A stretch of 64,000 nt of DNA from Eretmocerus hayati. Taxonomy: Eukaryota > Arthropoda > Insecta > Hymenoptera > Aphelinidae. The stretch lies in assembly GCA_029851415.1 (NCBI GenBank), contig CM056742.1, forward strand, positions 53,112,954-53,176,953. Reading direction: 5' to 3'. Below are positions 47,115-58,734 of the stretch, piece by piece (positions within the stretch are counted from its first letter, which is position 1; every line of letters starts with the position of its first letter). The translations under genes were made by a program, and so were the position numbers. A model generated the notes under the pieces. The model saw only the letters and a list, made by a program, of their open reading frames with translations, had not been told where the DNA came from and searched no databases.

Positions 47115-47175
47115 TTAATGCAGTGAATTTACAAGAAAACGCGCCCGCGGCGTAACCAGCGGCGTAAACGAGACC

Positions 47176-47425
47176 ATGGCGTTAGCTACGTCCGAACAGG
47201 TCTCAAAAGTTTGCGAAGTCAGTCAGTCACGATCTCAAGAAACTGCGGATACTTTTCAAGTTGACGCGACTAGGATTTTTATAATTCCTGATACGACAAA
47301 ACCGACAGATTATCCTCGATATTGGATCAACGTCAAAATTGGTCCAATAGAAATGAAGAGGTTATTAGATTCGGGAGCTGCACGGTCCGCGATAGGCAGA
47401 AAGTATCGAGACATCGCAGGGCCAA
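47176..47425 (+). pseudogene. Gypsy protease, N-terminal part
   Basis: Contains the aspartic protease active site LLDSGAARSAIG (about 47365). The protein stops matching at 47425 where the large insertion starts; the remainder is at 58345-58691. Confidence 0.75.
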
Positions 47426-47630
47426 TTATTTTTTTTAATATAATTGAGCCACGTGCACATTCCGGTCCGTCCGGATCCCCCGAGCAGGGCTGCCAATCTA
47501 AAATCGTGTTCGAGAATCAGTGTTGCCAACTTGACGTAAAATGTGTATATATATCATATAAAATGTCATATAAAATTGCGTGTACGTAAAGTTGGCAGTT
47601 CTGATTTTCAATTGCGATTTCATCTATGAT

Positions 47631-47633
<3 letters not shown>

Positions 47634-47669
<36 letters not shown>
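47634..47669. repeat. (AT)n microsatellite, left
   Basis: About 36 bp, flanking the tandem-repeat module on its left; matched by another at 48228-48258. Confidence 0.95.
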
Positions 47670-47673
<4 letters not shown>

Positions 47674-47689
47674 CATCTATACAGTACTT

Positions 47690-48215
47690 ATGACGACCGA
47701 CAGTATAGATACCGTTGTTACACTTATCAATATGTTATGACGACCGGGGGTTAAAACAGTGATTTTACGTTCAAAAACTAAACCATCCCTCGTGGGAGAT
47801 AACCGCCGAGGAGATAACAGTTGTTCTGCTTAGACAGTGGTTTCGCGTTCAAACACTAAACCATCCCTCGTGGGAGATGACCGCCGAGGAGATGACAGAC
47901 GTGTGCTCAGACTCCGTTTTGCGTTCAAACACTAAACCATCCCTCGTGGGAGATGACCGCCGAGGAGATGACAGACGTGTGCTGAGACTCCGTTTTGCGT
48001 TCAAAACACTAACCATCCCTCGTGGGAGATGACCGCCGAGGAGATAACAGAAGTTTTCTGAGACAGCCGTTTCCGGTCGTCATAAGTCATGTATACGTAA
48101 AGAAAATTTTGGTCGTCATAAGTAGGTATATTTGTAAATGTTATGACGACCGGTCGTCATAACCGAAAATGTCGTCATAAGTGGGTATATTTGTAAAATT
48201 GGTCGTCATAAATGT
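47690..48215. repeat. Four ~77 bp tandem repeats bracketed by TTATGACGACC motifs
   Basis: CCATCCCTCGTGGGAGAT recurs at about 47783, 47861, 47937 and 48013 (spacing 76-78 bp), each followed by ACCGCCGAGGAGAT. TTATGACGACC occurs twice on the left (47692, 47737) and mostly as its complement GGTCGTCATAA on the right (48074, 48111, 48159, 48201), with both orientations back to back near 48150. This may be a MITE or the minisatellite core of the Helitron-like element. Confidence 0.8.
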
Positions 48216-48224
48216 CTATAACTA

Positions 48225-48227
<3 letters not shown>

Positions 48228-48258
<31 letters not shown>
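48228..48258. repeat. (TA)n microsatellite, right
   Basis: About 31 bp. Together with 47634-47669 it frames the TTATGACGACC module. Confidence 0.95.
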
Positions 48259-48262
<4 letters not shown>

Positions 48263-49456
48263 CGTGGCTTAATTATGTTAGAAAGAAAAATTATATGTTG
48301 TGTAACTGTGTGAGTGTGAACCTTCTTTATGACGCAGTCCATACACGAAAACTTACCGCATCAATACATATAATATCGACCTGCATGCTAGGGCCGGCTC
48401 GAGGATATGAGTGTTTGTGTGTGGGTGTGTAAACGTGTGTGGGTGTGTATTTCATGATTTTGTGTATGGTAACGATTCCGTAATTTGGTTCTTTCCGTGT
48501 TTGGTCGTACACAGTGGAGCTAGTCACTCTTGTGCTCAGGGCCTAAACGAAAATTACCTAACGGTATCGTTTTTTACGCTTTCGAACGTGTATTCATGTG
48601 AATGTGCGTAAGGTGTAGTATAAGTGAGAATTTAGGTATTTAGTGTGTCCTGTGTGCGTTTGAGTGTTTTTGTATATATATTGGGGTGATATATTGCTAT
48701 AGTTTATGTAGTATCATCATGTTATATGATTTGAAGAGAATTTTCCGAGAATATTTAAACTATTCCAGTGACTTTTAATAAAACATTCTGATTTCATAAA
48801 ACAGTCTGTGTATGTCTGTTCATAGCCCATAATTTCGAGCTCACAATAGAATATATAATCCTATGGATGAGTCATTGCTAACAGGGAACCTTCAAAGGAT
48901 GTGTGTAGAATGACTCATGATTACAGGGATTCTACTGGGCTGAAATTCTATATTGGGATCCGTCTGTCAGCTAATAAGAACACCTAATACTTGTCAATAC
49001 CTCAGCACTTTTGTGAGGCCCCCCTCCGCAGGCGATTGTCAAGTATCGGATTCTTCGTTTGTAGGTTTCATGTCATTTGAAAGATTAAATTTTCAATGAA
49101 TCGTGATTTTCTGGACTGAGAAGACTTATTGAATGATTTATAATGAATATCCATCTGTCCCATCGTCGTGGTCTTGCAAGAAGGTAGAAGATGTGTTTGA
49201 AAATGTACACAATGTATTCGGAATTTTCGGGAATTTCTTAGAAAAAATTGCAATCTCCGCGAAAGTGGTGGTAACTTCAAATGATTTCAAGATTTTCATT
49301 GGATTAGAAATGAAATTGAAATTTGTCGCTAATTCTATTTCATATCTAAAATGAAATAACACAAGAGGAAGGGGATGGCTAATTTTCCCGCCCCTTATGG
49401 TTTTTATTGTTTGCATTCTGGATCCCTACATATTTTACATAGTCACTTTTATCATA
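48259..49456. other. Unassigned part of the Helitron-like insertion
   Basis: A GT-rich patch at 48410-48450 and no recognised gene. Confidence 0.35.
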
Positions 49457-49472
49457 TATATATATATATATA

Positions 49473-50324
49473 TGAGGGAATTTATTCCGTCATATCCAGG
49501 CATAGCCTGGTTCAATATTTTGTGGGTTCTTATTCTGTACTTATGTATAAGGGAAAGGTCAAATGACCAAAGCATGAGGTTAATTTAAGTACCGAGGCTT
49601 TAATAAAGTAATGAAAAAGAGAATGAATATTTACAAAGATATTTACAAATGGTCGAATGACCTTGAGACGCATTTGAGCTCGAGCACGTAACAAGGAGGG
49701 CACGAGGAAGAAATCATATTCACTATAGGCCACAGAGAGAGAGAGAGGGAAGATCGATCTGGCACTTACAGAATGGTCGACTCGGCGACGACGGAGATGT
49801 CCACGAGGACAGAAGTATATATGGGCCACGCTTGGCCGACGGCTACTGGCAGCTTGACCGGGCACGGTCAGGAGGCCCTCGAGGTCCGGGCTCGTCAAAT
49901 GTGCTCTAGGTCTGCAGGGCCTGTCGCAAGACCACTGCACCCGGTTATCACGCGCGCACCGAGACTAGCAAAACGGCGACGAGATTACGCGCGGAAGAGA
50001 GAAACGGAGCACGAAAAATGGGGCGAGCTCCGACACGTGCTCTCACTACTCATGACGACGGTAGTCTGCCGGCTGGCACAGAGGCGCAGTGGCGGCTTGG
50101 AAGAACGCGAGGGAAGGGGAGCGCGGGGAACAATAGCTTAGTAGCGTCTGCTACAAGCTACGGCCCGTGCGACTCTATCTCGCTTTTTGGTGTGCCATCT
50201 CTCTCTCTCTCTCTTTCACCATGGAAAGTCCTCTCCTTGTTACTTACCCTAGCTGTAAGAATAAATCATAGTCGAGTAATAATTGGCCCAGGAGAGAGGA
50301 GACGGTATGTACTCAACCGTCACA
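49473..50324 (-). repeat. 3' LTR of the LTR retroelement
   Basis: Partner of 56502-57351. Includes (GA)n near 49734 and (CT)n near 50199. Frames such as 49773-50141 recur in both LTRs only because the LTRs are copies. Confidence 0.88.
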
Positions 50325-50334
50325 CCCCTCCCCC
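50325..50334 (-). promoter_or_regulatory. Polypurine tract
   Basis: GGGGGAGGGG on the minus strand, directly before the 3' LTR. Confidence 0.7.
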
Positions 50335-53300
50335 AGACGCTGGGCAGCCGGCTGGCGTACCAGCTCGAGAACTACCCTCTCTCAGTCTGGACCAATTTAG
50401 GAGATGGACCAATTCGGTCATAAAAATAAAAAATTGATTTTGGTCAACATGTCTTGAACTTTTCTGTAAATTGAAAGGGATTTGATATCAAGAGTAAATA
50501 CGATTTCTCCAAATAACGATTGGGGATTCATTCATACGGACATAAAATCCACTCTATCACGCAACTATTCGTACGAATTCCGGATCACAGATCATTGGAG
50601 AGCGTCTCTTCACTACACTGTTCTGCACTATTGTGCCACAGAGAAATCACTTGGTTTTACTGAACCACTAGGTCTCTTGAATTGACCGTCACTATTAGAC
50701 CATACTATGCATACAGTACACTGATCATTCATTGCATACAGCACTCTGATCATACATTGCATACAGTACACTGATCATACTTCGGACATTTGTCTCGTAT
50801 TCACGCCTTGTGCATTCAGATCATACCGTACTTCGCTCAATCCATACTTTTCATACAAATAGCGCACAAATTAAATATAAAGTCATGATTGATTGACTAT
50901 TTTGTCACATGATTATTCGGTCGTAGACCTTATATTAGAATATGGCTTGTTCATCGAAGATTTGGTGTTTCGGCACACAAAATGAAAATGAATAGAAGTT
51001 TGTCAAATGACGGGCAAGCATTCTTCCCATGAATGTTGGAAAATTAACGTAACACTTTTCGGTAAATTTCTAAATTTTCTGGATAATGGTCATTGATCTT
51101 GTTTTTCCTAATCTAAAATTGCAAGAAGTTTGTAACATAATGATAATTTTACTGAATGATCGATCTGAAGACTAATCAAACGTATCGAAAAACTATTTAG
51201 GAAAAATTGGTCGTAGACCTTTGTACTTACTACTACGAAGATTGGTCAACGGACCTCATTCCAATTCGAGAAATTCGAGTATGGATATGCAACGGAAATT
51301 TGATAGAAGGATCATAACAACGAATTGAACAAGTATCGAAAATCTCGGGAAAAATTGAAAAATTCAGTGTTCACACTCTGGAACGTTCATTTGGTTCGAT
51401 GAGGTCAATTCTTCTCTCCCTCGACGAATCTTCTTCCGGAGCGATGTTTATCTTCAGCTGCAGTCAGTAGCACGTATATGCTTGTTACGGGCACACGGCT
51501 GCTCCTGCGCTTATGATGTCGCTATGCCCCCTCCCAGGCAAGTCTTTTGGTCTAAATTTGTCGTAACGACGCTATGTGGTTGTATTGGCCTCATAGGCCT
51601 TGGATTGATTGAGAGTAATTGATCTGCTGATCGAAGGTCATGGGTTGTATAAAATTTGAGTCCAATATCACGACTAGATAATGTCGGGAATATTTCGTCA
51701 AATTGAGATTAGATTGCTCTAGCCGCGTGGATAGAATGGTCCTGTGCGGTGAGCTAACAAATTGAGATGCTAGGTCAGATCTTGAGGACCAGAAAATAAC
51801 GATCATTGCAAGGCTACCGCACACTGAAACCTGCAACATGATGCATCTAGGCAGAAAATGTGCTTCGTCAGACAATAGTGCGTTCCGAGGCTTGATCGAT
51901 GTTGAATTGGGAAATTGTACTTGAAAATGGTACTTTGGTATTCGCACAACGCTTGAGCATGGTGGAGAAGAGAAAGATATGTATAATTATCTATTTGCAT
52001 CTCTTCATCATGAGCATGAAGCTCGGCCTCGTACTTGGTAGAAACGAGGTAAAATGCTTTATTGGCCGGTCGAGATAGCTCAGACTCGACCTCATACTCA
52101 GACTAGGATTTGCAATCGATCCTACGACCATCAAATGTCTCATTACGGTTTCAATTACCTTTGAAATTTGGACTGTGCAAGTCAGTATTGAGATATTGCC
52201 CACAAAATTCTACATCATATTGAACCTGGGGGGCGAAATTGACAAGAATAGGGTTGATCAGGCCCATTCCTCGTCTCGATGCAATTCCAGATTCAGAGAA
52301 TTCTACAATTTAATTGGGCTGACAAGTTTGCACTACAACACGCGCTAGCTTGTCAGACTCTAAAATTCTGACTGCGATTGTCCGATGGAGAACGAAAGGT
52401 CGTAAGAATGATCAAGATAAACGGATGTTGGAAAATACATATCAAACGAGAAGAGCCATGGAAATCGATGACATCCAGAGGATTCGTGAAGGACTCAGAA
52501 GACGTACCTTCCCTTGGGATGTCAAGACAAATCTCTGCCCTCACGTGATGTAAATTATTGATTTGTTGTCCCAATTGAGAGAGAGCCAAATCAAAGTGAT
52601 TATTATTTTGACAGAGCCATAATTGCTCGTACAATATTTCATGCCCAAATAGGCCATATTGAACAAAAGTCATGCCTGGCAATGAAGAATGAGTACAAGA
52701 TTGAGCAGATTGGACATCCGTCGATACAGACAAGTAATAATTCTGCCTGTAAGAATCAGAATTTGACTAAAAGTCATGATTTGGCATAATTCCTCGAAAC
52801 AAATCGAAATTTTATTGCATGCGCTACTCACTATGCGCTTCCGAAGTAATTTTCAAGCATTTCAAAATTGTTTAAGACTCCATGTAATTGCGATGAAAGA
52901 TATGTAAATTTTGAGCACTGGCCGGACTTCATTTTTTCTTGTCCTCGATCCACTTGGATACTGGATATTCCTCATCGATCGGTCGAGTAGACTCGACAAT
53001 GATCTCGTATTCAGTCCAGTCTGTGCATTGATATTGGGACCATATAACGTATATTGTGGGCTGATGTAATATCCAACAATTCACACTGCTCATCGGTAGA
53101 ATCTTCAATGCCAACAAATGCGGGTTGTGCAATAATCAAATTTTCCTGCGTCAAGAATTGAACAGTGAAAGGGTCTGACGGGCCCTTCTCGCCCCTCGCC
53201 ATCATTGTACTTCCTACAGGAACAAGAATTGCATCACAAGATAACGTGAAATATGGTTGCAGCATTTGATTGTGGATTGATTGGTCCAACAACTGTTCTA

Positions 53301-56300
53301 GGAATATCAATATTATTCAGAACTCATAAGCAAATATTTTCCGACTCAGTGTCAAGCCTCCAATAAGATTGATCAGTGATTGAATTAGCATTGCCATAAT
53401 GAGGGGGTTCGACATGGCAGGTTTCTTGAAACATGATTTTTTCTTGTTGGTCATAGACCAATCTGTTGCCAAGGGTCATATTTTTTATGGAGAATTCGAA
53501 TATTTTACTCAGTTTTCTACTCTGTGAGAATTTAGGACAGTAATTCTCTGACACTCTGTTCGAGAGCATTTTTAGTAAGTTTTACTCCTCAACTGGGACC
53601 TCATTTTTGTCCTTATTATGGTCACTTTTCACGAACTTTTCAGACTTGAGCTTGACATCGGCGTAAGTAAATTGGCGTTCGCTTGTAATGAAGACGAACA
53701 TAAGCCTCTGCTTGCCTTGTGCCACAGGTATGTTCATTGTTGCTGTAGTTTCCGTCGATTGATCCTCGTGCAGCTTCATAAAAAAAGCATGCAACTTAAT
53801 CTACGGACACATTATTCTATGTCTTAAACATTCGGGTGGCATTTGGAGAAACTCGCAGTTATATTTTGTCATATAGGTGACTAAACGGAAAAAAATAGAG
53901 AATTTATTGAAATTCAGAAATTTGCCGTTATTATTGGCGACAAGCTCCAGGCAAACAAGTATGGATATGGAATTCTATCCAAAAAAAGTGTGGATTTTTC
54001 ACCAAAGAAAAATTCAGTAAGCAAATTTTGAAAGCTATAATACCAAAATCTCTAACTCGAACGAATGCACATGGGACAATTCTGGATGTTATAATGGTCA
54101 CTATTAGCTATATACATTCAGCATTCCCTAAATAAGATCGCATTCATTAATTACAAATTATAACTGGTCAATGATTCAATGATTGATAGGTTTCGAAAAT
54201 AATCAAATTAAATGACCAATATTTCAACAAGAAACAAAGGAAAGTCGACAAAAATGTCTTATACAATTTCATTTCGCCATGCACCGAAGTGCTCGGGTCC
54301 TCAAAAGTTTCCTGTATTCAACGCAAAATTTTGGAAAATTTTATATAAAACTCAAGAATTAACGGTCAAAATACGACCAAGTGACTCAAATTGCGATAAT
54401 TTTTACGTACATAAATAGAATTCATGATAACAATTCATAGAAAGGAAACGAGGACTATGTCCACGAGTTCTCAGCCTCCGGGTGAATTTTTCAAATTTTT
54501 TGAGCACATGTAATTCATAATTAGTGCTACAGGAATTGTGCCACATTCTTGAATATTTATACACTTCACAAGGTTTTGTCTGCCTCATTGTGCGTATAGA
54601 TGCACGTACAGTGCTCTCATGTTGTATTTAAGGTATGTCAGAATTTCTCGAGAATTATTGACAGTAAAGTCAAAATGTACCAAAGTTGATTAATTACATC
54701 CGAAGACTTTAAAAACGCCAAAAAATGAACTTCTCGGAATTCGTTTGATCCCGAATTTGTTATTGAATTGGTTGCATAATTATAAAATAATATTGGATGA
54801 TACGCAATCTTGAGTCTCTGACAGTATTTGCAGCCATCACAGTCAAATGTTCATTCAAAAAGTCAAAAAAGTCAAAACCAGGTATTTCTGAAAATATTCA
54901 GAAATCATTTTCAATTTTACTTTGGATGGCTTCGTCTACCCTAACGTCGGGTGTTATCTGCGAAGAAAATTCGATTTCAGTCGTAAATTGTTCGGAAAAT
55001 TGACAATAACAATTTCCAGCATCAGCGCACGCACTCAGATCAATACTCCATTTGGACTTTGTCCTATTTCGCCGATTGGATAGCGCATCACTCGATTATA
55101 TGTAGTCATCACTATATTTATACATATATAATGATGGGAATCTTAGTAAATCTATATATATTCTCAGAGAAGTCAAGTTATATCTATATATACAGATCGG
55201 AAACAGATTCGGTCGATGGCACCATAATTCATTCATTTTATAATTGGTCCGATCACTTTGACCTATTTTTGACAAAAATCATGAATCTGTTGATAAATAT
55301 TGTTATCAATAACTTTCGATTGCAATGCACGAGAGTGCCTGAGTCATAGCCAACTTACTATCAATTGTAGAATTTTTTGGGATTCCACACAGAACGATGC
55401 AAAAAAGAATGGTATAAGGCCATTCAAGAGACTCAATTTCAGCCTGAAAATTTGTTAGATGAACGAAAAAAAACAACAATCATTGTGCGCGCATCGACCG
55501 TAATTTAATCACGAATTACCGTAAACATCACTATATCTATATATATTGGTCAAAAACGAGATTATTCGATGAACCCGAAATATAGTTGTCCTGAAGTTGG
55601 TCTACTAAAATCGACCTAATATTCATCATACAATCGAAATTGGACCATAAAATTATTGACAACAATCGTATTTGCATTGCATAAGTGTGCTAGAGTCTTG
55701 AATATTTTATGTAAACTCAACGAAAAATTCTCAGAATTTTCGAAAAGAATAGAAAAAGAACGGTCATGAACCGTTAGAACTGACTCAAATCGCATCAAAA
55801 ATTCTCAAAGTTGTTAATATACAACTAATATTAAGGTCACATGAAACCACAATCGTTTTTGAATTTTCAAATCAAACGCATGGAATTTTCGAAATTTTTT
55901 GCGGCGCAGTAGAACGCCGCGGCGTTTGGATACGCATCGCACTATTCCGGTATATCTACATATATCGCTGGTTTCCCGCTCGCTTGGCTGCACGCTTTTC
56001 TCAGCGCACGTTACACACACATACACTTGTTGCATACCGAGTGTCGGATCGAAATATATTCGAAAAAACTATATCGCACGCACGAAATATTACGATCGAG
56101 AGTATTCGTATAGCTATCTCTCTCGCACACACGCACGGGCGAGCAAAGAAAATTTTGACTCGATTTGCAAGCGAGCGACGGACGGTGATCGCGCGATGTT
56201 TATGATGCCCATATATGGCATTAAGGCGCGAGCCGTTTGCGTGCCTCTCCTGTCGAGGCGCCGGAAAGTCGCGAAACCCGATGAGCGTTCTATTGCTCCG

Positions 56301-56484
56301 AAAATTTTGAGCGAAATGTGCATTTGACCAAACGTTTACGAACGTTGGATAATAAAAGTCCAACCCGCACTCGGATTTTCCATAATCGGCACTCTCACAC
56401 CCACGCTTATGCACGCACTACAATACACACGATTACGTTCTCGAATTCGCGTGCATCTCACTCTAATTACATAAAAAAACAGAA
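50335..56484 (-). other. Non-coding interior of the LTR retroelement
   Basis: No open frame exceeds about 140 codons and none shows a retroviral motif. The first part on the minus strand (56000-56480) is GC-richer and holds a 137-codon frame (56414-56001) of unknown nature. GCATACAG..ACTGATCAT repeats (25 bp, three units) lie at 50709-50785. Confidence 0.6.
50709..50785. repeat. 25 bp tandem repeat, 3 units
   Basis: GCATACAGTACACTGATCAT and close variants begin at 50709, 50734 and 50759. Confidence 0.85.
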
Positions 56485-56499
56485 CCGAGTTGGGCGCCA
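56485..56499 (-). promoter_or_regulatory. Primer-binding site of the LTR retroelement
   Basis: TGGCGCCCAACTCGG on the minus strand, two bases inside the 5' LTR. The TGG start is typical of tRNA 3'-end complements; the tRNA is not assigned. Confidence 0.65.
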
Positions 56500-56501
56500 T
56501 A

Positions 56502-57351
56502 TGAGGGAATTTATTCCGTCATATGCAAGCATAGCCTGGTTCAATATTTTGTGGGTTCTTATTCTGTACTTATGTATAAGGGAAAGGTCGAATGACCAAA
56601 GCATGAGGTTAATTTAAGTACCGAGGCTTTAATAAAGTAATGAAAAAGAGAATGAATATTTACAAAGATATTTACAAATGGTCGAATGACCTTGAGACGC
56701 ATTTGAGCTCGAGCACGTAACAAGGAGGGCACGAGGAAGAAATCATATTCACTATAGGCCACAGAGAGAGAGAGGGAAGATCGATCTGGCACTTACAGAA
56801 TGGTCGACTCGGCGACGACGGAGATGTCCACGAGGACAGAAGTATATATGGGCCACGCTTGGCCGACGGCTACTGGCAGCTTGACCGGGCACGGTCAGGA
56901 GGCCCTCGAGGTCCGGGCTCGTCAAATGTGCTCTAGGTCTGCAGGGCCTGTCGCAAGACCACTGCACCCGGTTATCACGCGCGCACCGAGACTAGCAAAA
57001 CGGCGACGAGATTACGCGCGGAAGAGAGAAACGGAGCACGAAAAATGGGGCGAGCTCCGACACGTGCTCTCACTACTCATGACGACGGTAGTCTGCCGGC
57101 TGGCACAGAGGCGCAGTGGCGGCTTGGAAGAACGCGAGGGAAGGGGAGCGCGGGGAACAATAGCTTAGTAGCGTCTGCTACAAGCTACGGCCCGTGCGAC
57201 TCTATCTCGCTTTTTGGTGTGCCATCTCTCTCTCTCTCTCTTTTACCATGGAAAGTCCTCTCCTTGTTACTTACCCTAGCTGTAACAATAAATCATAGTC
57301 GAGTAATAATTGGTCCAGGAGAGAGGAGACGGTATGTACTCAGCCGTCACA
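56502..57351 (-). repeat. 5' LTR of the LTR retroelement
   Basis: Partner of 49473-50324. Observed differences include ATCCAGGC versus ATGCAAGC, CTCAACCG versus CTCAGCCG, and a 2 bp change in a GA run. Confidence 0.88.
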
Positions 57352-57514
57352 TATACATATATATATAAATACATAGACTATTATAAGTTATATTTATAAA
57401 AGTAATCATTACTGCTCAAATTAATGATGGAATTGAATTTGATGATGTTTTTCCTTTCGGCATCCTTTTCCAAGAACAAGAACAGCTTGAATTCTCCGAT
57501 TAATAGCGTTGTAG

Positions 57515-58095
57515 CCTGTATTTCCGGATCCCGCATACTGAGTTGCTTACGTGGAAGTGGTCAAATATAACGGGTGTCTTGGGTGGGCGCATGAATTTTG
57601 GTGGATGGATGAGTATATGGATGGATGGTCTGGTCTAAACTGATCCGGTCGAGTACGGTGTGAAAGGTCTACTATGGTTTCTTTTGACCTAGTTCGGTCT
57701 GTTACGATCTTCTACAGTTTTGTACGGTCTGGCACGGTTGTTCAGAATTGACTCTGAGTGGCATCGCAAATTCGGTACTCATCTTGCTCTTCCTATGAGG
57801 TATGTAAGTGTGTTCACTTGTGGAATTGAACATTTGGCGTTCGAATTCAGTGGTTTTTCACCAGACCGTACCGAACCGTACAAAACCTTGAAAGATTGCA
57901 ACATACCGAACCAGACAGAACAATACCGTGGAAAACCTCTCAGGCCGTACTCGACCGGTTCAAGCCAGACCAGACCATCCATCCGTATATTCATCCATCC
58001 ACCAATCCATGCACGCGCCCACTCATGACACCCATGATATTTTACTCACTCCGCGTGAGCGACCCGGTATGCAGGATCCGGAAATACAAAGTTTT
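57515..58095. mobile_element. Foldback MITE with ~230 bp arms
   Basis: Arms 57515-57740 and 57868-58095 are diverged inverted copies, sharing GTATTTCCGGATCC, GGATGGATGGTCTGGTCT and CCGGTCGAGTACGG with complements. The ~125 bp centre is unassigned. No coding capacity. Confidence 0.75.
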
Positions 58096-58344
58096 GATTG
58101 ACTTCTAATTATTTCAGCTCTCGTCAATTTTTCGTTAGAAGTTGATTAGTTGTAGTACCAACTCTACCAATACCGCAAATGTTCGATGGATTTGTACGGA
58201 AGCTTCAAGGGTGTCACTCGAAATAATTTGATACCAAGTCTTTGGATCTAGGATTGAGAGGAAACATGATATTCTTCTGAAGAATCAATCGGACTGAATA
58301 AAATGAAGCCGAGCGAGCGTTAGCGAGAAAGGCAATACCGCTAG

Positions 58345-58691
58345 TTGGCATTACGCTCCAACCCTCTAATTTTCTGTGCGCTCAGATGGCGAACGGAGAA
58401 TCAGGAGAGGTAGCTGGGGAATTGATCACTCCCCTGGAGATAGTTGGGATAAGAAGAAATATGCCGATTCTTAGCGTGCCATCATTACCTGTAGATCTCA
58501 TCTTGGGACTTGAATTTATCCGTTTCTTTGGGATGCAGATCTCAGGTGACAGTGACGAGTATACGTTCGCAGACCATGAGGACAAGCAAAAATTTCCATT
58601 CGAGTTATTTTCAATCGAATCACCAAAACAGATGAATTCCGAGTCTGAAATTCCAACGACATCGGAAGAAAAAAATCGAGTCAAAATCTGA
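58345..58691 (+). pseudogene. Gypsy protease, C-terminal part
   Basis: Resumes the protease after the insertion. MANGESGEVAGELITPLEI and LPVDLILGLEFIRFFGMQIS match the strands and the hydrophobic-LG-hydrophobic element in retrotransposon proteases. Ends at TGA 58689-58691 before RT. Confidence 0.7.
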
Positions 58692-58734
58692 AGCGTCAAA
58701 GAGCGCGCAAGAGCCACGATCGAGAGATGAAGGT

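Larger units (their letters stand above)
44178..47154 (+). pseudogene. Gag of the gypsy element (interrupted)
   Basis: Starts at ATG 44178 and meets TAA at 44280-44282. A 52 bp tandem duplication (44605/44657) shifts the frame. A (CA)n run lies at 45260-45289. The capsid-like part (about 45343-45866) shows WNLRFSG, LRAVAVLLGGPSLNLYRF and FRAYYRDEKYSG, interrupted by TAA and TGA. After the insertion at 45858-46144 it continues with a coiled segment, then an Asn/Gln/Tyr/Gly-rich tail with RGG (46384-46800). No CCHC knuckle is visible. The MITE at 46814 sits just before the gag stop (TAA, about 47154). Confidence 0.75.
49473..57351 (-). mobile_element. Young LTR retroelement without gag/pol (minus orientation)
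   Basis: Two ~850 bp direct repeats (49473-50324 and 56502-57351) start TG and end CA on either strand and differ at roughly ten places by eye. TATA flanks both sides (49469-49472 and 57352-57355). On the minus strand TGGCGCCCAACTCGG (56499-56485) follows the 5' LTR after two bases, a plausible primer-binding site, and GGGGGAGGGG (50334-50325) precedes the 3' LTR as a polypurine tract. The 6.2 kb interior shows no RT, integrase, protease or gag motif in any frame. Similar LTRs imply recent insertion, so absence of coding capacity is probably original (LARD-like). Confidence 0.85.
47426..58344 (+). mobile_element. Helitron-like insertion in protease (~10.9 kb with nested elements)
   Basis: The right end is CTAG (58341-58344) preceded by GAGCGAGCGTTAGCGAG, as in Helitron 3' ends. 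The left end is placed at 47426 because joining 47425 to 58345 leaves the protease frame open with no duplicated or missing bases. This is insertion between A and T without target duplication, the Helitron hallmark. The first bases (TTATTTTTTTTAATATAATT) are not the canonical TC; a T/T junction of a Helentron-type element is equally possible. No Rep/helicase is visible, so it is non-autonomous; about 3 kb remains without the LTR element. Confidence 0.6.

Noticed and set aside
47761..48060. CRISPR array
   Set aside because: The ~77 bp units are contiguous tandem repeats with no variable spacers, in a eukaryotic transposon setting without cas genes.
49773..50141. 122-codon protein conserved in two places (also 56800-57168)
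   Set aside because: The two copies are the LTRs of one element; identity reflects duplication, not selection.
55899..56414. 140-codon frames on both strands inside the LTR element
   Set aside because: GC-rich segment with overlapping frames on both strands, no recognisable domain, no start context.
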